A stretch of DNA of 64,000 nt from contig NC_020179.2 of NCBI RefSeq assembly GCF_000224145.3, positions 4,527,938-4,591,937 on the forward strand, given 5' to 3'. Each line of letters begins with the position of its first letter. The stretch's first letter is position 1. The DNA comes from Ciona intestinalis. Its lineage: Eukaryota; Chordata; Ascidiacea; Phlebobranchia; Cionidae. The translations under genes were made by a program, and so were the position numbers. The notes beneath the pieces are model-generated. The model was not told the DNA's origin. It was given only the letters and a program-made list of their open reading frames with translations, and did no database searches. Below are positions 30,101 to 40,685 of the stretch, in pieces.

Positions 30101-32601
30101 TCACGTTGCCGGAAAACGGAAGCCGTTATAACACAGGTGTTCTGTTTTAGACACCACGCGCCAGCTTACAAGTTACCACGTATGTAACTTATTTATCTTC
30201 GCATGGAGGGGCAACGACAGTTGTTATAACACGGGTGTTCTGTTTCATACACCTCGTGCCTGTTTATAAATTACCACGTCTGTAACCTTGTGTGGTGATT
30301 GTTTTCTGTATGGCTGACAATTTTGATAGCCTATTAGTAACCACTGGGTTAGAGCAATTACAGTTAAGCGTCTTGCATAAGGATTATTATACACGCAACC
30401 AACCTTAGCGCGGAAACAAGTCGAACGTTCGGGATTCGATTCCCACCCAAGCCACTAGGTCCTACTGAGCCAGAAGTGAAACCGCACAAGAACGAAGGTA
30501 TTGACGTCACAATTGATACCAACCATAGAAAACATATAATCTTATGCGTTCGGTTTAAACTGATTCCTGTCTTTGCTTTGAGTGGTCGGCATAGTCCAAT
30601 GTATCTGCGATGTTTAACACACATATGAAACTTGGTGACCATCGCCTGGCGGGGCAACGACAGTCGTTATAACACGGGTGTTCTGTTTGAAACACCTCGT
30701 GTCTGCTTACAAATTACCACGTATGTAGTTTAGTTATCCTCACGCGGCGGGGTAACACCAATCGTTATAACTTGGGTGTTCTGTTTCATACACCTTGAGC
30801 CAGCTTACGCTTTTTGTGTGATTATTATTTGGATTTTGTTCATTTTGTTGTAATGTATGGCTAGCAACTTACGATCAATATTTAGATTGTTAAATAAGGT
30901 GTATTTTGTAGGGTGGGAGAAGATGGGACACCTTATCATTCTATTTTATCGTCCCACTTTGTAATAAACGAAGAAAATTCCAATAATTATAAAACCGTAT
31001 CATTACGATTTCCATTATAGACCGTTGTTCATTGTTTGAAGCACGATCAGGATATTTGGAAATTCTATGCTAAAGGTGTCCCATTTCCCCCATACTACTA
31101 TACCTGTTGAAAGTTATCAATTGGTGTTTAAGTAGACAAGAGGTATGTGTAGAAAGACACCCAAGTTATAATTATGCTGTATAGCAAACCACGGTGTAAC
31201 ATTGTTTAGATGTTTACATTACAAATAATGTGGTCACCTTTCAAAGTCCTGTGCGGATAAATTAAGCACTGCGCAAACTATGAAGAAGTTTTCACCCCAA
31301 TCCTGGATCGCTCGGAATATGACGTGTCTTTCATAGAGGTCCCTATCGGTCATGCGTAACGGGTGCACCCATGCGGAAAGCAACATAGATATCATCATGC
31401 ATACGGAGAGACTCTGCGTATAAATCATGTAAAATGATCAACTTACTCTATCCTCGTGTGCCAGGAAAACGACAGTCGTTTTAATACAGGTGTTCTGTTT
31501 CATACACCTCGTGCCAGATTTAACGAGTTACCACGTATGTAACTTTGTGGGTATTTATTTTTTGAATGTTTTTTTTTTAAATGTTTGTGACCACTGGTTA
31601 AAGCATTTGTCATTAAGTGTCTTGCTCAAAGACACATATAAGCCCACAGTGCGGTGACAGTGACGAGCTTTGAACCCATGAATTCGACAGAGGTTTAGAT
31701 ATCATGGTTTATAACAAGAGAAGGCAAACTGGAACGCCCGACTACATTTTATTCTGTATGTGGGTAAATTCCTATAAAGGGGTTGTCCAAATTGTTAGCC
31801 TTACAAAAAAAATCAATGCAATCACCCACAAAGTTACATTTGTGGTAACTTGTAAGCGAGCATAAGTTGTATGAAACAGAACACACGAGTTATAAGGACT
31901 GTCGTTGCCCCGCCACTCGGGGATAAATAAGTTGCGTTTATTACACACGCAGCTGCGGAGAAAATCGTATACAAATACACCAACCACGGTATATTGTTAT
32001 ACCCATGCGCTTGATTGCATATTATCGATATCCGGTATATTCTTAGAATTTGTAATTTGAACGTTACTGTTGTCATGTGGGATGGCTATTTAAATATTGA
32101 CGGCAAATCAATACATAATAAATTTGCTTATACAAGGATTATTCGGGTTATACAATACGATTGCTTCTAAGCTTGCGGTTTATTTGACAATTTATGTAAA
32201 ACATGTTCGAAGGAATCAACAAATTTATCCTCACACGGGTGGGCAATGACATCAGTCATTATAACTCGGGTTTTCTGTTTCATACACCTTGTGCCCACTT
32301 ACAAGTTGTACCACGTATGTAACTTTGTGGGTGATTGTTGTTCTGTGTATGACCGACAGTTTAAAGAACCCATTAGTGACCACTGGGTTATTGGAGCAAT
32401 TGCCATTTCTTGCCAAAGGGTTCACATGCCCACAATCATAGCAATATTAATACAACTCTTACCATTTGGTAGCAATTGGAAACACTCTTGAGCTTTTTGT
32501 GTCTCACCAACACGTATGTAGATAACAGGTTCAATGTTTGCGCTGTCACGAACCCGACCAACAGCATATAAGTAAAAAACATAATGAACATGCTGTGTAT
32601 C
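27112..32601 (-). CDS. Divergent class A-like seven-transmembrane receptor with very long third inner loop
   Basis: Six minus-strand exons join in phase: 32601-32463 (first ATG at 32591), 31413-31238, 30604-30447, 29242-28088, 27761-27668, 27301-27112 (633 residues from that ATG). TM1: MLLVGFVTAQTLNLLSTYVL. TM2: SLSVCMMISMLLSAW. TM3: NFFIVCAVLNLSAQDFERY, an ERY form of DRY. TM4: IICFLWLVSIVTSIPSFL. TM5: SPVICFILLFCLPLLSNLYL. The third inner loop is about 330 residues, Ser/Arg-rich and entirely within one exon. TM6: AIGIAVYVMHWLPVHIL. TM7: FGFWMCVIAASTPFLHCVC, followed by a short basic tail. Aligned by eye, the usual D2.50, the disulfide Cys 3.25 and NPxxY are absent (Met, Arg and TPFLH). The ligand is unknown. 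The N-terminus may extend into an upstream exon (see 35740-35861). Confidence 0.82.
27865..28080 (-). repeat. Two tandem SINE modules in the receptor intron
   Basis: Two copies of the 98-bp unit in reverse orientation (TTACATACGTGGTAACTCGTAAG, GTGTATGAAACAG) lie directly next to the donor of the long receptor exon. The second copy ends about 8 bp from the splice site. Confidence 0.85.
29251..29420. repeat. Segment duplicated at 31951-32120
   Basis: A ~170-bp stretch with ACCACGGTATATTGTTATAC, GCTTGATTGCATATTATCGA and GCTATTTAAATATTGACGGC occurs here and again at 31951-32120 with few differences. This copy abuts the acceptor of the long receptor exon. Confidence 0.85.
29699..29884 (+). mobile_element. 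MITE, GGTGGGGGAATATGGGACACC family
   Basis: Full-length copy. The left end AGGTGGGGGAATATGGGACA and the right end AAAGGTGTCCCATCTCCCCC are inverted repeats around the shared body. Confidence 0.8.
30001..30048 (-). other. tRNA-like relic (SINE head), not a functional tRNA
   Basis: Read on the minus strand, it has GGCAGCGTGGCGCAATAGTT, GCGCG and GGGTTCGAAG. These resemble a tRNA acceptor/D-arm A box and a B box. The anticodon stem does not fold and the acceptor stem is not closed, so I call it a SINE head or pseudo-tRNA. Confidence 0.5.
30090..30400 (+). repeat. Composite SINE with two tandem 98-bp modules
   Basis: Two modules (from 30090 and from about 30185) are followed by GTATGGCTGACAATTTTGAT and CCATTAGTAACCACTGGG-like body. 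The element runs up to the donor side of the receptor TM4 exon. Confidence 0.75.
30908..31093 (+). mobile_element. MITE, GGTGGGAGAAGATGGGACACC family
   Basis: Full-length copy with inverted termini and the shared AGCACGATCAGGATATTTGG body segment. It lies in a receptor intron. Confidence 0.8.
31951..32120. repeat. Second copy of the 29251-29420 segment
   Basis: Nearly identical to 29251-29420 and in the same orientation, about 2.7 kb away, in a different intron of the same receptor gene. Confidence 0.85.
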
Positions 32602-32629
32602 CTGCTATGCAAAATTTAAAATATATAAT

Positions 32630-32812
32630 GAGGTGGGGAAAGATGGAACAACTTTTCATTCTATTTTCTCGTCCTATTTGGTAGTAAAAACAACATTCAA
32701 ATGTCATACAACCGTACGACTCTCATAGACCGTTGTTAATTGTTTAAAACACGATCAGGATATTTAGATATGTTTTGTGCTAAAGGTGTCCCGCCTTCCC
32801 CCACTCTACTAT
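32630..32812 (+). mobile_element. MITE copy with inverted GGTGGGG.AAGATGG.ACA termini
   Basis: Nearly full-length, slightly diverged copy that starts 29 bp upstream of the receptor TM1 exon acceptor. Confidence 0.75.
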
Positions 32813-34711
32813 CTTTAAAAATAAACGAAAATAAATACATATTTTAGGTTTGGGCAAAATGGGACAACTTTCCATTCTATTTTCTCGACCCGTTTGGTAT
32901 TAAACAAAGAATATTTACAGAATTATTTAACCGTATCGTCATGTTTCTAAATGCGTTGGTAATTCTTAAAAGTAGAATTAGGAAACATGAGATGGCATGT
33001 ACTTGGTATATCTGTCTTACCCCTCAGTACTATATAAAAGAAAATTAAAAAATCGGACAATTGTAAAACCTCTAACCCTAACCTAATAGCCCGTATAATT
33101 TATAGAGCTGGATTTGTAAGACTGAAGCTTCCACAACTATAAGTTATTTAGATAACAAAGCAATTCAATTTATTGCAATCTGGGTTTAAATTGTCTCGCA
33201 ACTAACAGGACACCGTTCCAGTAACTTAAAAAATTATCGAGCTTTTTAGAAAACTTTAAACCTTTTTATTAATAACCTCTAGTATTCAAATGTATTATTT
33301 TTCTATCTAATAAATGCATCATCAACTTATGAGTTATCGTGCTCAAAAAAAAGTTCTCCTTATATTCCCAGTATGTACGGTGTTCATAACTCGTCTGAAT
33401 CTGCCGAAACTGAACTATTTTTTAAACCGCCTTCAAACCAAATGTCCAGTCAAATGTAGATTCGCTTTATCTTCGTGTGGTATGACATGTGCAGTCTAAA
33501 ACAGATGCCAAGTTATACATTATCAATATTCTAACAAAAGGCACACCTGGAATATTCTATAAGCTGGTTTGCTCCAAGCCTTCAACCCAGTGGCTATTAA
33601 TGGCTTGTCCTAATTATTAGCCACATAAAAAAATACATAAAAAAATATTCACCGACACAGTAAAAAAATATTCACCGACACAGTAAAAAAATAATCACCG
33701 ACACAGTAACAAGCATCATGCTGGTTCAAAAAGGTGTGTAAACACCGTGGTATAACGCTGTTGTTTTCCGGTCAAACGAGCATAAAGCAAGCTACTTGCG
33801 TTCTTTATATATAAATAATACTGTGGGGTAAGATGGATACCGTTAGCACTAAATCCTATATTTCCTAATCGTGTTTTAAACAAACAACTCTTGTGGATTA
33901 GCTGGGTTACAGTTATGCAACTCTGTAAATAAGCTTTGTTTTCTACCAAATGGAACGAGAAAAGGGAATGAAAATGTCTCGTTTATTCCAGTCTCCCACC
34001 ACATTCATTCTGTTTGTTACGAATGTTGTAGCAAATATAGGCATATCGTGCTACTATATATCTATATTACTACACGCGCACTGTTATGCTCTTTATATAC
34101 TTTATGTTGTATAATGTAAACTGTAATAGTAACATGCGTATAAACCTTAACCTTACTAAACGCCGGTATTACTGACTGGCATGCGGTCGCATGTATCGAC
34201 CAACAAGTCATTCGCATCAACACACGGTACTATACTGGCTACTGGTTAATTAGAGCATATAGGTTTCATAGCATTGCATGAAAAGCCCGATCAATTTATT
34301 TTATGTCGTCATCAGCCATTGCGTGAGGTCCTGCGTAGCCCGGATATACATGGTGCACGTTACTTTGGCGATCAATATTTTGTTGTATTAATTAAAGGAA
34401 TATTGCAATAATTTGTCCCGCCAAGTGGCGCAATGGGTTAGCGTGAATGAATCCAGCATATATGGATTTTGTTGCTCGAAGCTGTCAGTGCTCCAACCCA
34501 ATGGCCAATAATGGGTTGTCGAAACTGTCAGCCATACAATAAAAAAATGACAAATATCCCACAAACAATTACAGCTTAATAGCTTAAGTGCCAAACTGTG
34601 CAATGCTGACCTAGGTCGATTAAAATGGGAATACTTAATTGATTTAGATCGTTCAGGCAAACATCAAGCTTTTCCACGAATTAATTATAGGCCCGCTGTA
34701 ACAAATTATAA

Positions 34712-34880
34712 GTGTGGGGTAAGATGGGACACCTTTAGCACTTAATGTTTAAATATCCTGATCGTGTTTTAAACAATTAACAACGGTCTATGAAAGTCGT
34801 GAGGTTACGGTTTTATAATTCTTTGAATGTTCTTTGTTTACAACCAAAAGGTTTTTCACCTTCCCCTTATACCTACTATA
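34712..34880 (-). mobile_element. MITE copy, reverse orientation
   Basis: Begins GTGTGGGGTAAGATGGGACA and carries the body in reverse order (ATCCTGATCGTGTTTTAAAC early), with a diverged right end. Confidence 0.7.
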
Positions 34881-35739
34881 TTTCAATATTTTGTTAAATG
34901 CCCTTCTCTAGCTGCAAGATACCGTTTAAGATTTAACAACAACGCTTAACTGTGGATTTTAACCGTTACTTATTTGACTGTCATTTTGCTGCTAACTCTC
35001 TTTTCTTCGTTGTTTTCATTATAACCTATAGTCTGCGCTACTACATATTCAAAGGATGAAAAACATTTATGTTCTTAAGTTCCTTTACTCTTTACCTTTA
35101 CATTCCGCCACATAAACCACCGCCATGTGCATCCACTTTATACTCAGCTAAACGAGTAATAGAATGATAGAAGCGATCGACGGTCAGGTAATTTACAAAT
35201 GGTTGCTGCTTGTCCCATGAGGCGATCCAACACGATTCTCCCATTTACAATTACGGTAGAATCGTCTCCCAAATGCGATCGCTTCTTTTATTGATATTTT
35301 TGCACCTCGTGACGTCATCCATACGTGTTCATATGACGACATTAGGTGGTTCGATTAAAATTGTAATTTAAAAAATCGAAGTATCTGCTACACTGTTGTT
35401 GAACTTTACCGTCTATCGTTGCTACTATTTTTACTTATCTGTTACAATGTTATATCATTATTTTTTGACGCTAGTGGTTAAGCATTCGCTTGGGTTCGAA
35501 GCTATGCTCCGCTACCATTGTGGGTGTATGTGTCTTTGGGCAATTAGACACTTAACGGACATTGTTGGTCGAACCCCGGGTTGTCTAAATTATCAGTCAT
35601 ACAATAAAAATTTTATTAAAACGACTGTTGTTGCAACAAGTAACAGTATTTTTCTCCTCGTATGGTGGCGCTTTATACACGGGAAATCTCGGACAAGAAA
35701 GGATTAGTTAAAAAAAGGATTAGTTTACCATGATCTTAC

Positions 35740-35861
35740 CTTTTGCTTGACTTAGCGATTAATGAAACCTCCTGCTTTTGGTTGATTGCTTCGACTCTTT
35801 TTAAAACGTCGCGTCTTAAACGCGCGGTCTTTACAGCATGTTGCAGTTTCGATAGAGTCGG
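35740..35861 (-). other. Possible orphan coding exon
   Basis: On the minus strand one frame is open from about 35861 to a consensus donor (AAAAG|GTAAGA at 35740). It encodes a charged helical stretch (HAVKTARLRRDVLKRVEAIN, then QKQEVSLIAKSSK). There is no in-frame ATG, so it would be internal. It ends with two bases of a codon, which matches the one-base start of the receptor TM1 exon. It could therefore be an upstream receptor exon, an exon of another gene, or chance. Confidence 0.25.
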
Positions 35862-36717
35862 CTATGCACCAGCAAATTAATTCGGATGATGGCCACGTCA
35901 TAATTACGTTTTACGTCTGTACGGTGGGTCAGCAGCGTCATGACACTGCGTTCGGTGCGGTTACGTTACGGTCGGTTCAGTTACGTTACAGCTGTAGGTT
36001 TGTTACGTGAATGTTGCCACGGTTCGTAACAGTCTCATATGTCGTAACGGTCGATGCAGTGCTTTTTGTTTCAATTAAAGAATATTAACTAACTGCTATC
36101 TAGGTTTTCTACCCATTGTTGTATGTTTAATTTAAATGCCACACAGTTTAAAAATACCACGCTTCCTGTTCTGCTATTTTATAAGATACGACGTGGCCAA
36201 AGAGATGAAAACCAATTTTAATTTAGTTTTAATCTCTTTGACATGGCTTTCAGGTTAAAAGACAAGTATACTGCAGTTGTGAAATACTACGTGCACATTA
36301 ATGTTCTCTCGTTTTAAAAGAGGTAAAAAAAGGAAAAAGAGAATTCCAGAAAAAAGGAACTGTACCCGATCCAAAAACATTTTCTTATTTTTGTCAGTCA
36401 AATTTTAAGGTAAAAGTGTTCGTTTATGATTCAAAATCTATTCATTGTTTAATAAAGTTGTAAATGAAGCGCATGGCCGAGCCATTAAGCAGGTTGCTGA
36501 TATAGTGATATGCTGCGTTGTTTTGCATGACTTGGCGCGCTTTAACCTCGATTTGCCATGAGACCGTTCGTAAATCGTGTATAAAAATATCAAAAGAGCT
36601 TTTATGCAACTAACGATTAAGCGAAAATAAAATTGTGGCTGTACCGGAACATCATATCGAAAACGTGTAGTTTTATGTGCAGCGTGTTTGAAATATACGG
36701 ACTGTTAAATATAATCT

Positions 36718-38311
36718 GGTGCTAGTGAGGAATCCTCCCCCCCTTGCCTATAGAAAAAACGAGAGACTAAAAAAGGAAAAAAGAAAATCATTGGACCGTA
36801 ACGGTATTTCCCCATAAAAATCATATATTAGTAAATATATCATATATTATTAAATATCCCGGGTTATGGTACACCTGGAGCAGCAATCTTAATGTCGTTG
36901 GAAAGAAGAAGCGACACTTCAATTACGTATCAAAAAATATATTAAATAATCAAAGTACTTTTAGTTGGGTGGGCCGTCAAAGTTTATCAAAGTTTGACAC
37001 GCAATAAAATAAAAAAAACGCCAATAAAAATTAACAAAACTTTAACACACGTTGATGTATAGCAACATGCAGAACATATTAAAAAATTGGGGTAATACCG
37101 CCACTAGTTTTTGATTTATTAATACTTTCGCAACCCCTACTTTTAACGTATTATTCATAGACGCTGCACCTAGTGAAGTCGACTCCCCCCCGCCGAATAA
37201 ATGAAACTACTTCTCTTTGAACTTTAATATCTCGAGTTATAGTAAGGATAAAATAGCAATCTTGGTGTCGTTAAAAAGAAGAAGCGATACTTCATTTACG
37301 TATCAAAAAATATATTAAATATTCAAAGTACTTTTGATTGGGTGGCCGTCAANNNNNNNNNNNNNNNNNNNNNNNNNNNNNNNNNNNNNNNNNNNNNNNN
37401 NNNNNNNNNNNNNNNNNNNNNNNNNNNNNNNNNNNNNNNNNNNNNNNNNNNNNNNNNNNNNNNNNNNNNNNNNNNNNNNNNNNNNNNNNNNNNNNNNNNN
37501 NNNNNNNNNNNNNNNNNNNNNNNNNNNNNNNNNNNNNNNNNNNNNNNNNNNNNNNNNNNNNNNNNNNNNNNNNNNNNNNNNNNNNNNNNNNNNNNNNNNN
37601 NNNNNNNNNNNNNNNNNNNNNNNNNNNNNNNNNNNNNNNNNNNNNNNNNNNNNNNNNNNNNNNNNNNNNNNNNNNNNNNNNNNNNNNNNNNNNNNNNNNN
37701 NNNNNNNNNNNNNNNNNNNNNNNNNNNNNNNNNNNNNNNNNNNNNNNNNNNNNNNNNNNNNNNNNNNNNNNNNNNNNNNNNNNNNNNNNNNNNNNNNNNN
37801 NNNNNNNNNNNNNNNNNNNNNNNNNNNNNNNNNNNNNNNNNNNNNNNNNNNNGGGAGTCGACTTCACTAGGTGCAGCGTCTATGAATAATACGTCAAAAG
37901 TAGGTGTTGCGAAAGTATTAATAAATCAAAAACTAGAGGCGGTATTACCCCAATTTTTCAATATGTTCTGCATGTTGCTATACATCAACGTGTGTTAAAA
38001 TTTTGTTAATTTTTATTAACGATTTTTGTATTTTATCGCGGGTCAACTTTGACGGCCCACCCAATCAAAAGTACTTTGAATATTTAATATATTTTTTGAT
38101 ACGTAATTGAAGTGTCGCTTCTTTTTTTCAACGACACCAAGATTGCTGCTGCAGGTGTACCATAACCCGGGATATTTAATAATATATGATATATTTACTA
38201 ATATATGATTTTTATGGGGAAATACCATTACGGTCTAATGATTTTCTTTTTTCTTTTTTTAGTCTCTCGTTTTTTCTATAGGCAAGGGGGGGAGGATTCC
38301 TCACTAGCACC
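36718..38311. mobile_element. Large foldback (long inverted-repeat) DNA transposon with 8-bp target duplication
   Basis: The left arm starts GGTGCTAGTGAGGAATCC at 36718 and the right arm ends in its reverse complement at 38311. The arms match over at least about 450 bp, including CTATAGAAAAAACGAGAGAC and CCCGGGTTATGGTACACCTG. The octamer TATAATCT lies immediately outside both ends (36710-36717 and 38312-38319). Each arm has internal sub-repeats (CTTC..TTACGTATCAAAAAATAT). The centre is a 500-N gap, so a transposase gene cannot be excluded. The visible parts have no coding capacity. Its right edge is 77 bp from the MPI start codon. Confidence 0.9.
37353..37852. other. Assembly gap (500 N)
   Basis: Exactly 500 N, a conventional placeholder, so the true size is unknown. 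It sits at the centre of the foldback element, where assembly would be expected to fail. Confidence 0.98.
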
Positions 38312-38388
38312 TATAATCTGAATATATATGTCATTTTTTTGCAGAAATTCTATAGGTTTTTGTTTATATTTCTTAATTGCGCTTTATA

Positions 38389-39615
38389 ATGTCTGGATCA
38401 AATGTGTTTCAACTACAAGGGGCTGTACAACAGTATTTATGGGGTAAAGTTGGGGGCGAAAGTATGGTAGCGAAACTATGCTCGCAAAGTGATGCCAACT
38501 TTATTATTCAAGACGAACCATACGCTGAGCTGTGGATGGGTGCCCATCCTAAAGCACCAAGCAATGTGATGGGAAAGCAACAAACATTGCTGCAATTTCT
38601 AAACGAAAACCCCACCCTGCTGGGTGATAAAGTAAACTCACAATTTGGATCTCTGCCGTATTTATTTAAAGTGCTAAGTGTGAACAAATCTTTATCTATA
38701 CAAGCACACCCTAATAAAGATTTAGCACAAAAGCTGCACAAGGAATTTCCTGATATTTACAAGGATCCAAACCATAAACCTGAAATGGCAATTGCTTTAA
38801 CTCCATTTGAAGCCTTGTGTGGATTTCGGCCACTGAATGAAATTGTTAATTATATTAACAATATACCTGAATTAGCAACTGTTGTTGGTGAAAATGCAGT
38901 AGCTAAGCTTAAAAGCGAAACCAAATTATCAAACTGCGTCAGTTCTGCGTTAAAAGAATGTTTTTCAAACGTGATTTTGTGCTCAAAAGAAGTTCGTGAA
39001 AAACAGCTTACTGGATTGATTACGCGAGTAAAAGAAATGTCTTCAGAAAGTGGGGACTTGTCATCAGTTAATGGGGAACTATTGTTAAAGTTGTATTTCC
39101 AATTTCCTGGGGATGTTGGTTGTTTTGTGATTTACTTCTTAAACCACATTAACCTTAAACCAGCTGAAGCATTGTTTCTTGGTGCTAATGTACCTCATGC
39201 TTATTTATACGGAGACTGCATTGAATGTATGGCGTGCTCTGATAATGTTGTACGAGCGGGACTTACACCTNNGCTTGTAGATGCTGGTACATTATGTGAG
39301 ATGTTAGAGTACATACCAACAGCAGCTTCTGAGAGAATATTCTGTCCCTCTGCTTCACCTGAAACAAGTGAACTTGTGTACAATCCACCCATTAATGACT
39401 TTGCTGTTATAAAAGTTGAAGTGCAGGGTGGAAACTACAATTTCCCTACGTATGAAAGTGCGAGCATTGTTCTGTTTATCTCTGGTGAGGCAGAAATTGT
39501 TGGAAGCCAAAATCCAGTAAAACCTGGTGTGATTTTGTTTGTACCTTCAAATGCAAAGCTAGAAGTTAAAGTTACGAAACCACTCGTTGCTTATAGAGCC
39601 TTATGTTTGCTATAA
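38389..39615 (+). CDS. MPI: Mannose-6-phosphate isomerase (type I), intronless
   Basis: Cytosolic zinc enzyme that interconverts fructose-6-phosphate and mannose-6-phosphate and feeds GDP-mannose for glycosylation. A single exon encodes 408 residues, near the family's usual 420. The zinc-site motifs are present: SIQAHPNKDLA (Gln and His ligands), NHKPEMAIALTPFEALCGFR (Glu ligand) and the downstream NVPHAYLYGDCIECMACSDN, followed by VVRAGLTP. The start is the ATG at 38389, matching the family N-terminus (VFQLQGAVQQYLWG). Two N bases at 39271-39272 hide one residue in the TPxLVDAG motif, where Lys is usual. A splice-acceptor-like TTTTTTTGCAG ends 44 nt before the ATG. The lack of introns is unusual for an animal MPI. 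Confidence 0.97.
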   Translation: MSGSNVFQLQGAVQQYLWGKVGGESMVAKLCSQSDANFIIQDEPYAELWMGAHPKAPSNVMGKQQTLLQFLNENPTLLGDKVNSQFGSLPYLFKVLSVNKSLSIQAHPNKDLAQKLHKEFPDIYKDPNHKPEMAIALTPFEALCGFRPLNEIVNYINNIPELATVVGENAVAKLKSETKLSNCVSSALKECFSNVILCSKEVREKQLTGLITRVKEMSSESGDLSSVNGELLLKLYFQFPGDVGCFVIYFLNHINLKPAEALFLGANVPHAYLYGDCIECMACSDNVVRAGLTPXLVDAGTLCEMLEYIPTAASERIFCPSASPETSELVYNPPINDFAVIKVEVQGGNYNFPTYESASIVLFISGEAEIVGSQNPVKPGVILFVPSNAKLEVKVTKPLVAYRALCLL

Positions 39616-39706
39616 ATAATGTCACAGTTTTGCCTAAACAGATATTTGAAATATTTTGCTGCTGGTGATATCATACATATTATAATCACCAAAAACCTGA
39701 TCTGGT

Positions 39707-39781
39707 AATAAATTAGCACAGATTTTGAAGCCAACGTTAACCTTGCATGGCGGACGAAATTTGTTTTTATTTTTCAATAAA
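39707..39781 (+). terminator. Two candidate polyadenylation signals for MPI
   Basis: AATAAA occurs at 39707-39712 and again at 39776-39781, both within 170 nt of the MPI stop. Confidence 0.55.
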
Positions 39782-40319
39782 ATCTATGTTTATTTATGAC
39801 AGTGGATCAGTTTAAAAAAAGATTTAAAATTTAATTGCCAAAAACTTGCTGATCTTGCTGTGCATTTTTTTACACTAAAACAAAAATGACATTGTGCTGT
39901 TTTAATCCCAGTTTCATTTAAGTTCAAAATTCCAATTGTTTATCTATATGAGATTGCAAAATACTAGATTACTTTGTTTCTGTATGATCGTATTATTTCG
40001 TACTAGATTGTATTATATATATCATATCAACTTGGAGCTAACATGAAATTATATGCTGTAGTGCTGTACTTGCCTGTACAAAGTATTACTGGTCTATTTG
40101 GCTCGGGTGTATAATAAGCTGCTTTCAACTTAATGATTTTTGGTGCTTTTGCTGCAGTAACAATAATGACAACTTACCTTTTAACTTATGCACAATGTGT
40201 TTATGTTGTTCTTTATATTTCATTACACATTCTTGTAGAACATCATATTACTACATACAACTGCTACTGTGTTCTGCGTGGTTCAAAACATAATATGTAT
40301 AATATTGGACGAACTGTGG

Positions 40320-40610
40320 CCTCGCCAGGGTAATGGGCCAACTCGGACCTAACTCCCAGGTGCCATGGATTGCCTCGCTGTAGGACCTCACCCATATACA
40401 ACAGAATCTGCATATACAATGTTGGGGTAATGGCCAACTCTGGTCTAAACCCCAGGTCCCATGGCATGCCTCACTGTAGGACCTCACCCATATAGAATAG
40501 AATGTGCATATACAATGTTGGGGTAATGGGCCAACTCTGGCATAAATCCCAGGTTTCTGTTCTTCCTTGCTGTAGAACCTCACCCATATAAAGTAGAATG
40601 TGCACGAACC
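40320..40610 (-). repeat. Array of the ~97-bp unit (three copies)
   Basis: Three copies of the unit containing GGGTAATGGGCCAACTC, CCCAGGTCCCATGG and CCTCACCCATATAGAATAGA. The array lies just upstream of DMAP1. Confidence 0.9.
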
Positions 40611-40685
40611 AAGATACTCTTAAGCTTTATATATTTGTTGCTTATCATGAATTATATTTACAGTTGGTTAAGGTTTAATTAAACC

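Larger units (their letters stand above)
32602..36717. other. Repeat-rich region upstream of the receptor
   Basis: About 4 kb without a firm gene. It holds MITE copies at 32630-32812, 32848-33035 (degenerate), 33820-33985 and 34712-34880, and three 23-bp repeats (ATTCACCGACACAGT) at 33640-33710. There is a tRNA-headed SINE fragment at 34420 and another at 35460-35600. A short inverted repeat (AGAAGCGATCG) lies at 35167 and 35275. Repeated GTTACGTTAC motifs occur at 35950-36050, and a hairpin (CCAAAGAGAT/ATCTCTTT) at 36190-36240. A possible minus-strand exon lies at 35740-35861. Confidence 0.6.
39616..40685. other. Spacer between MPI and DMAP1
   Basis: Contains MPI polyadenylation candidates, AT-rich sequence, and from 40320 a short array of the ~97-bp unit. 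No gene is seen. Confidence 0.6.

Noticed and set aside
33060..33095. Telomere-like CTAACCCTAACC
   Set aside because: Only about two units; also seen as short CTTAACCC-type runs near 62930 and 63400. Too short to be telomeric.
36476..36565. tRNA-Ser-like A box (ATGGCCGAGCCATTAAGC) with a later GTTCGTAAATC
   Set aside because: No foldable acceptor or anticodon stem could be drawn; probably a coincidence or a decayed SINE head.
37334..37998. Long frames across the 500-N gap (also at 43043-44009)
   Set aside because: They exist only because N runs contain no stop codons.
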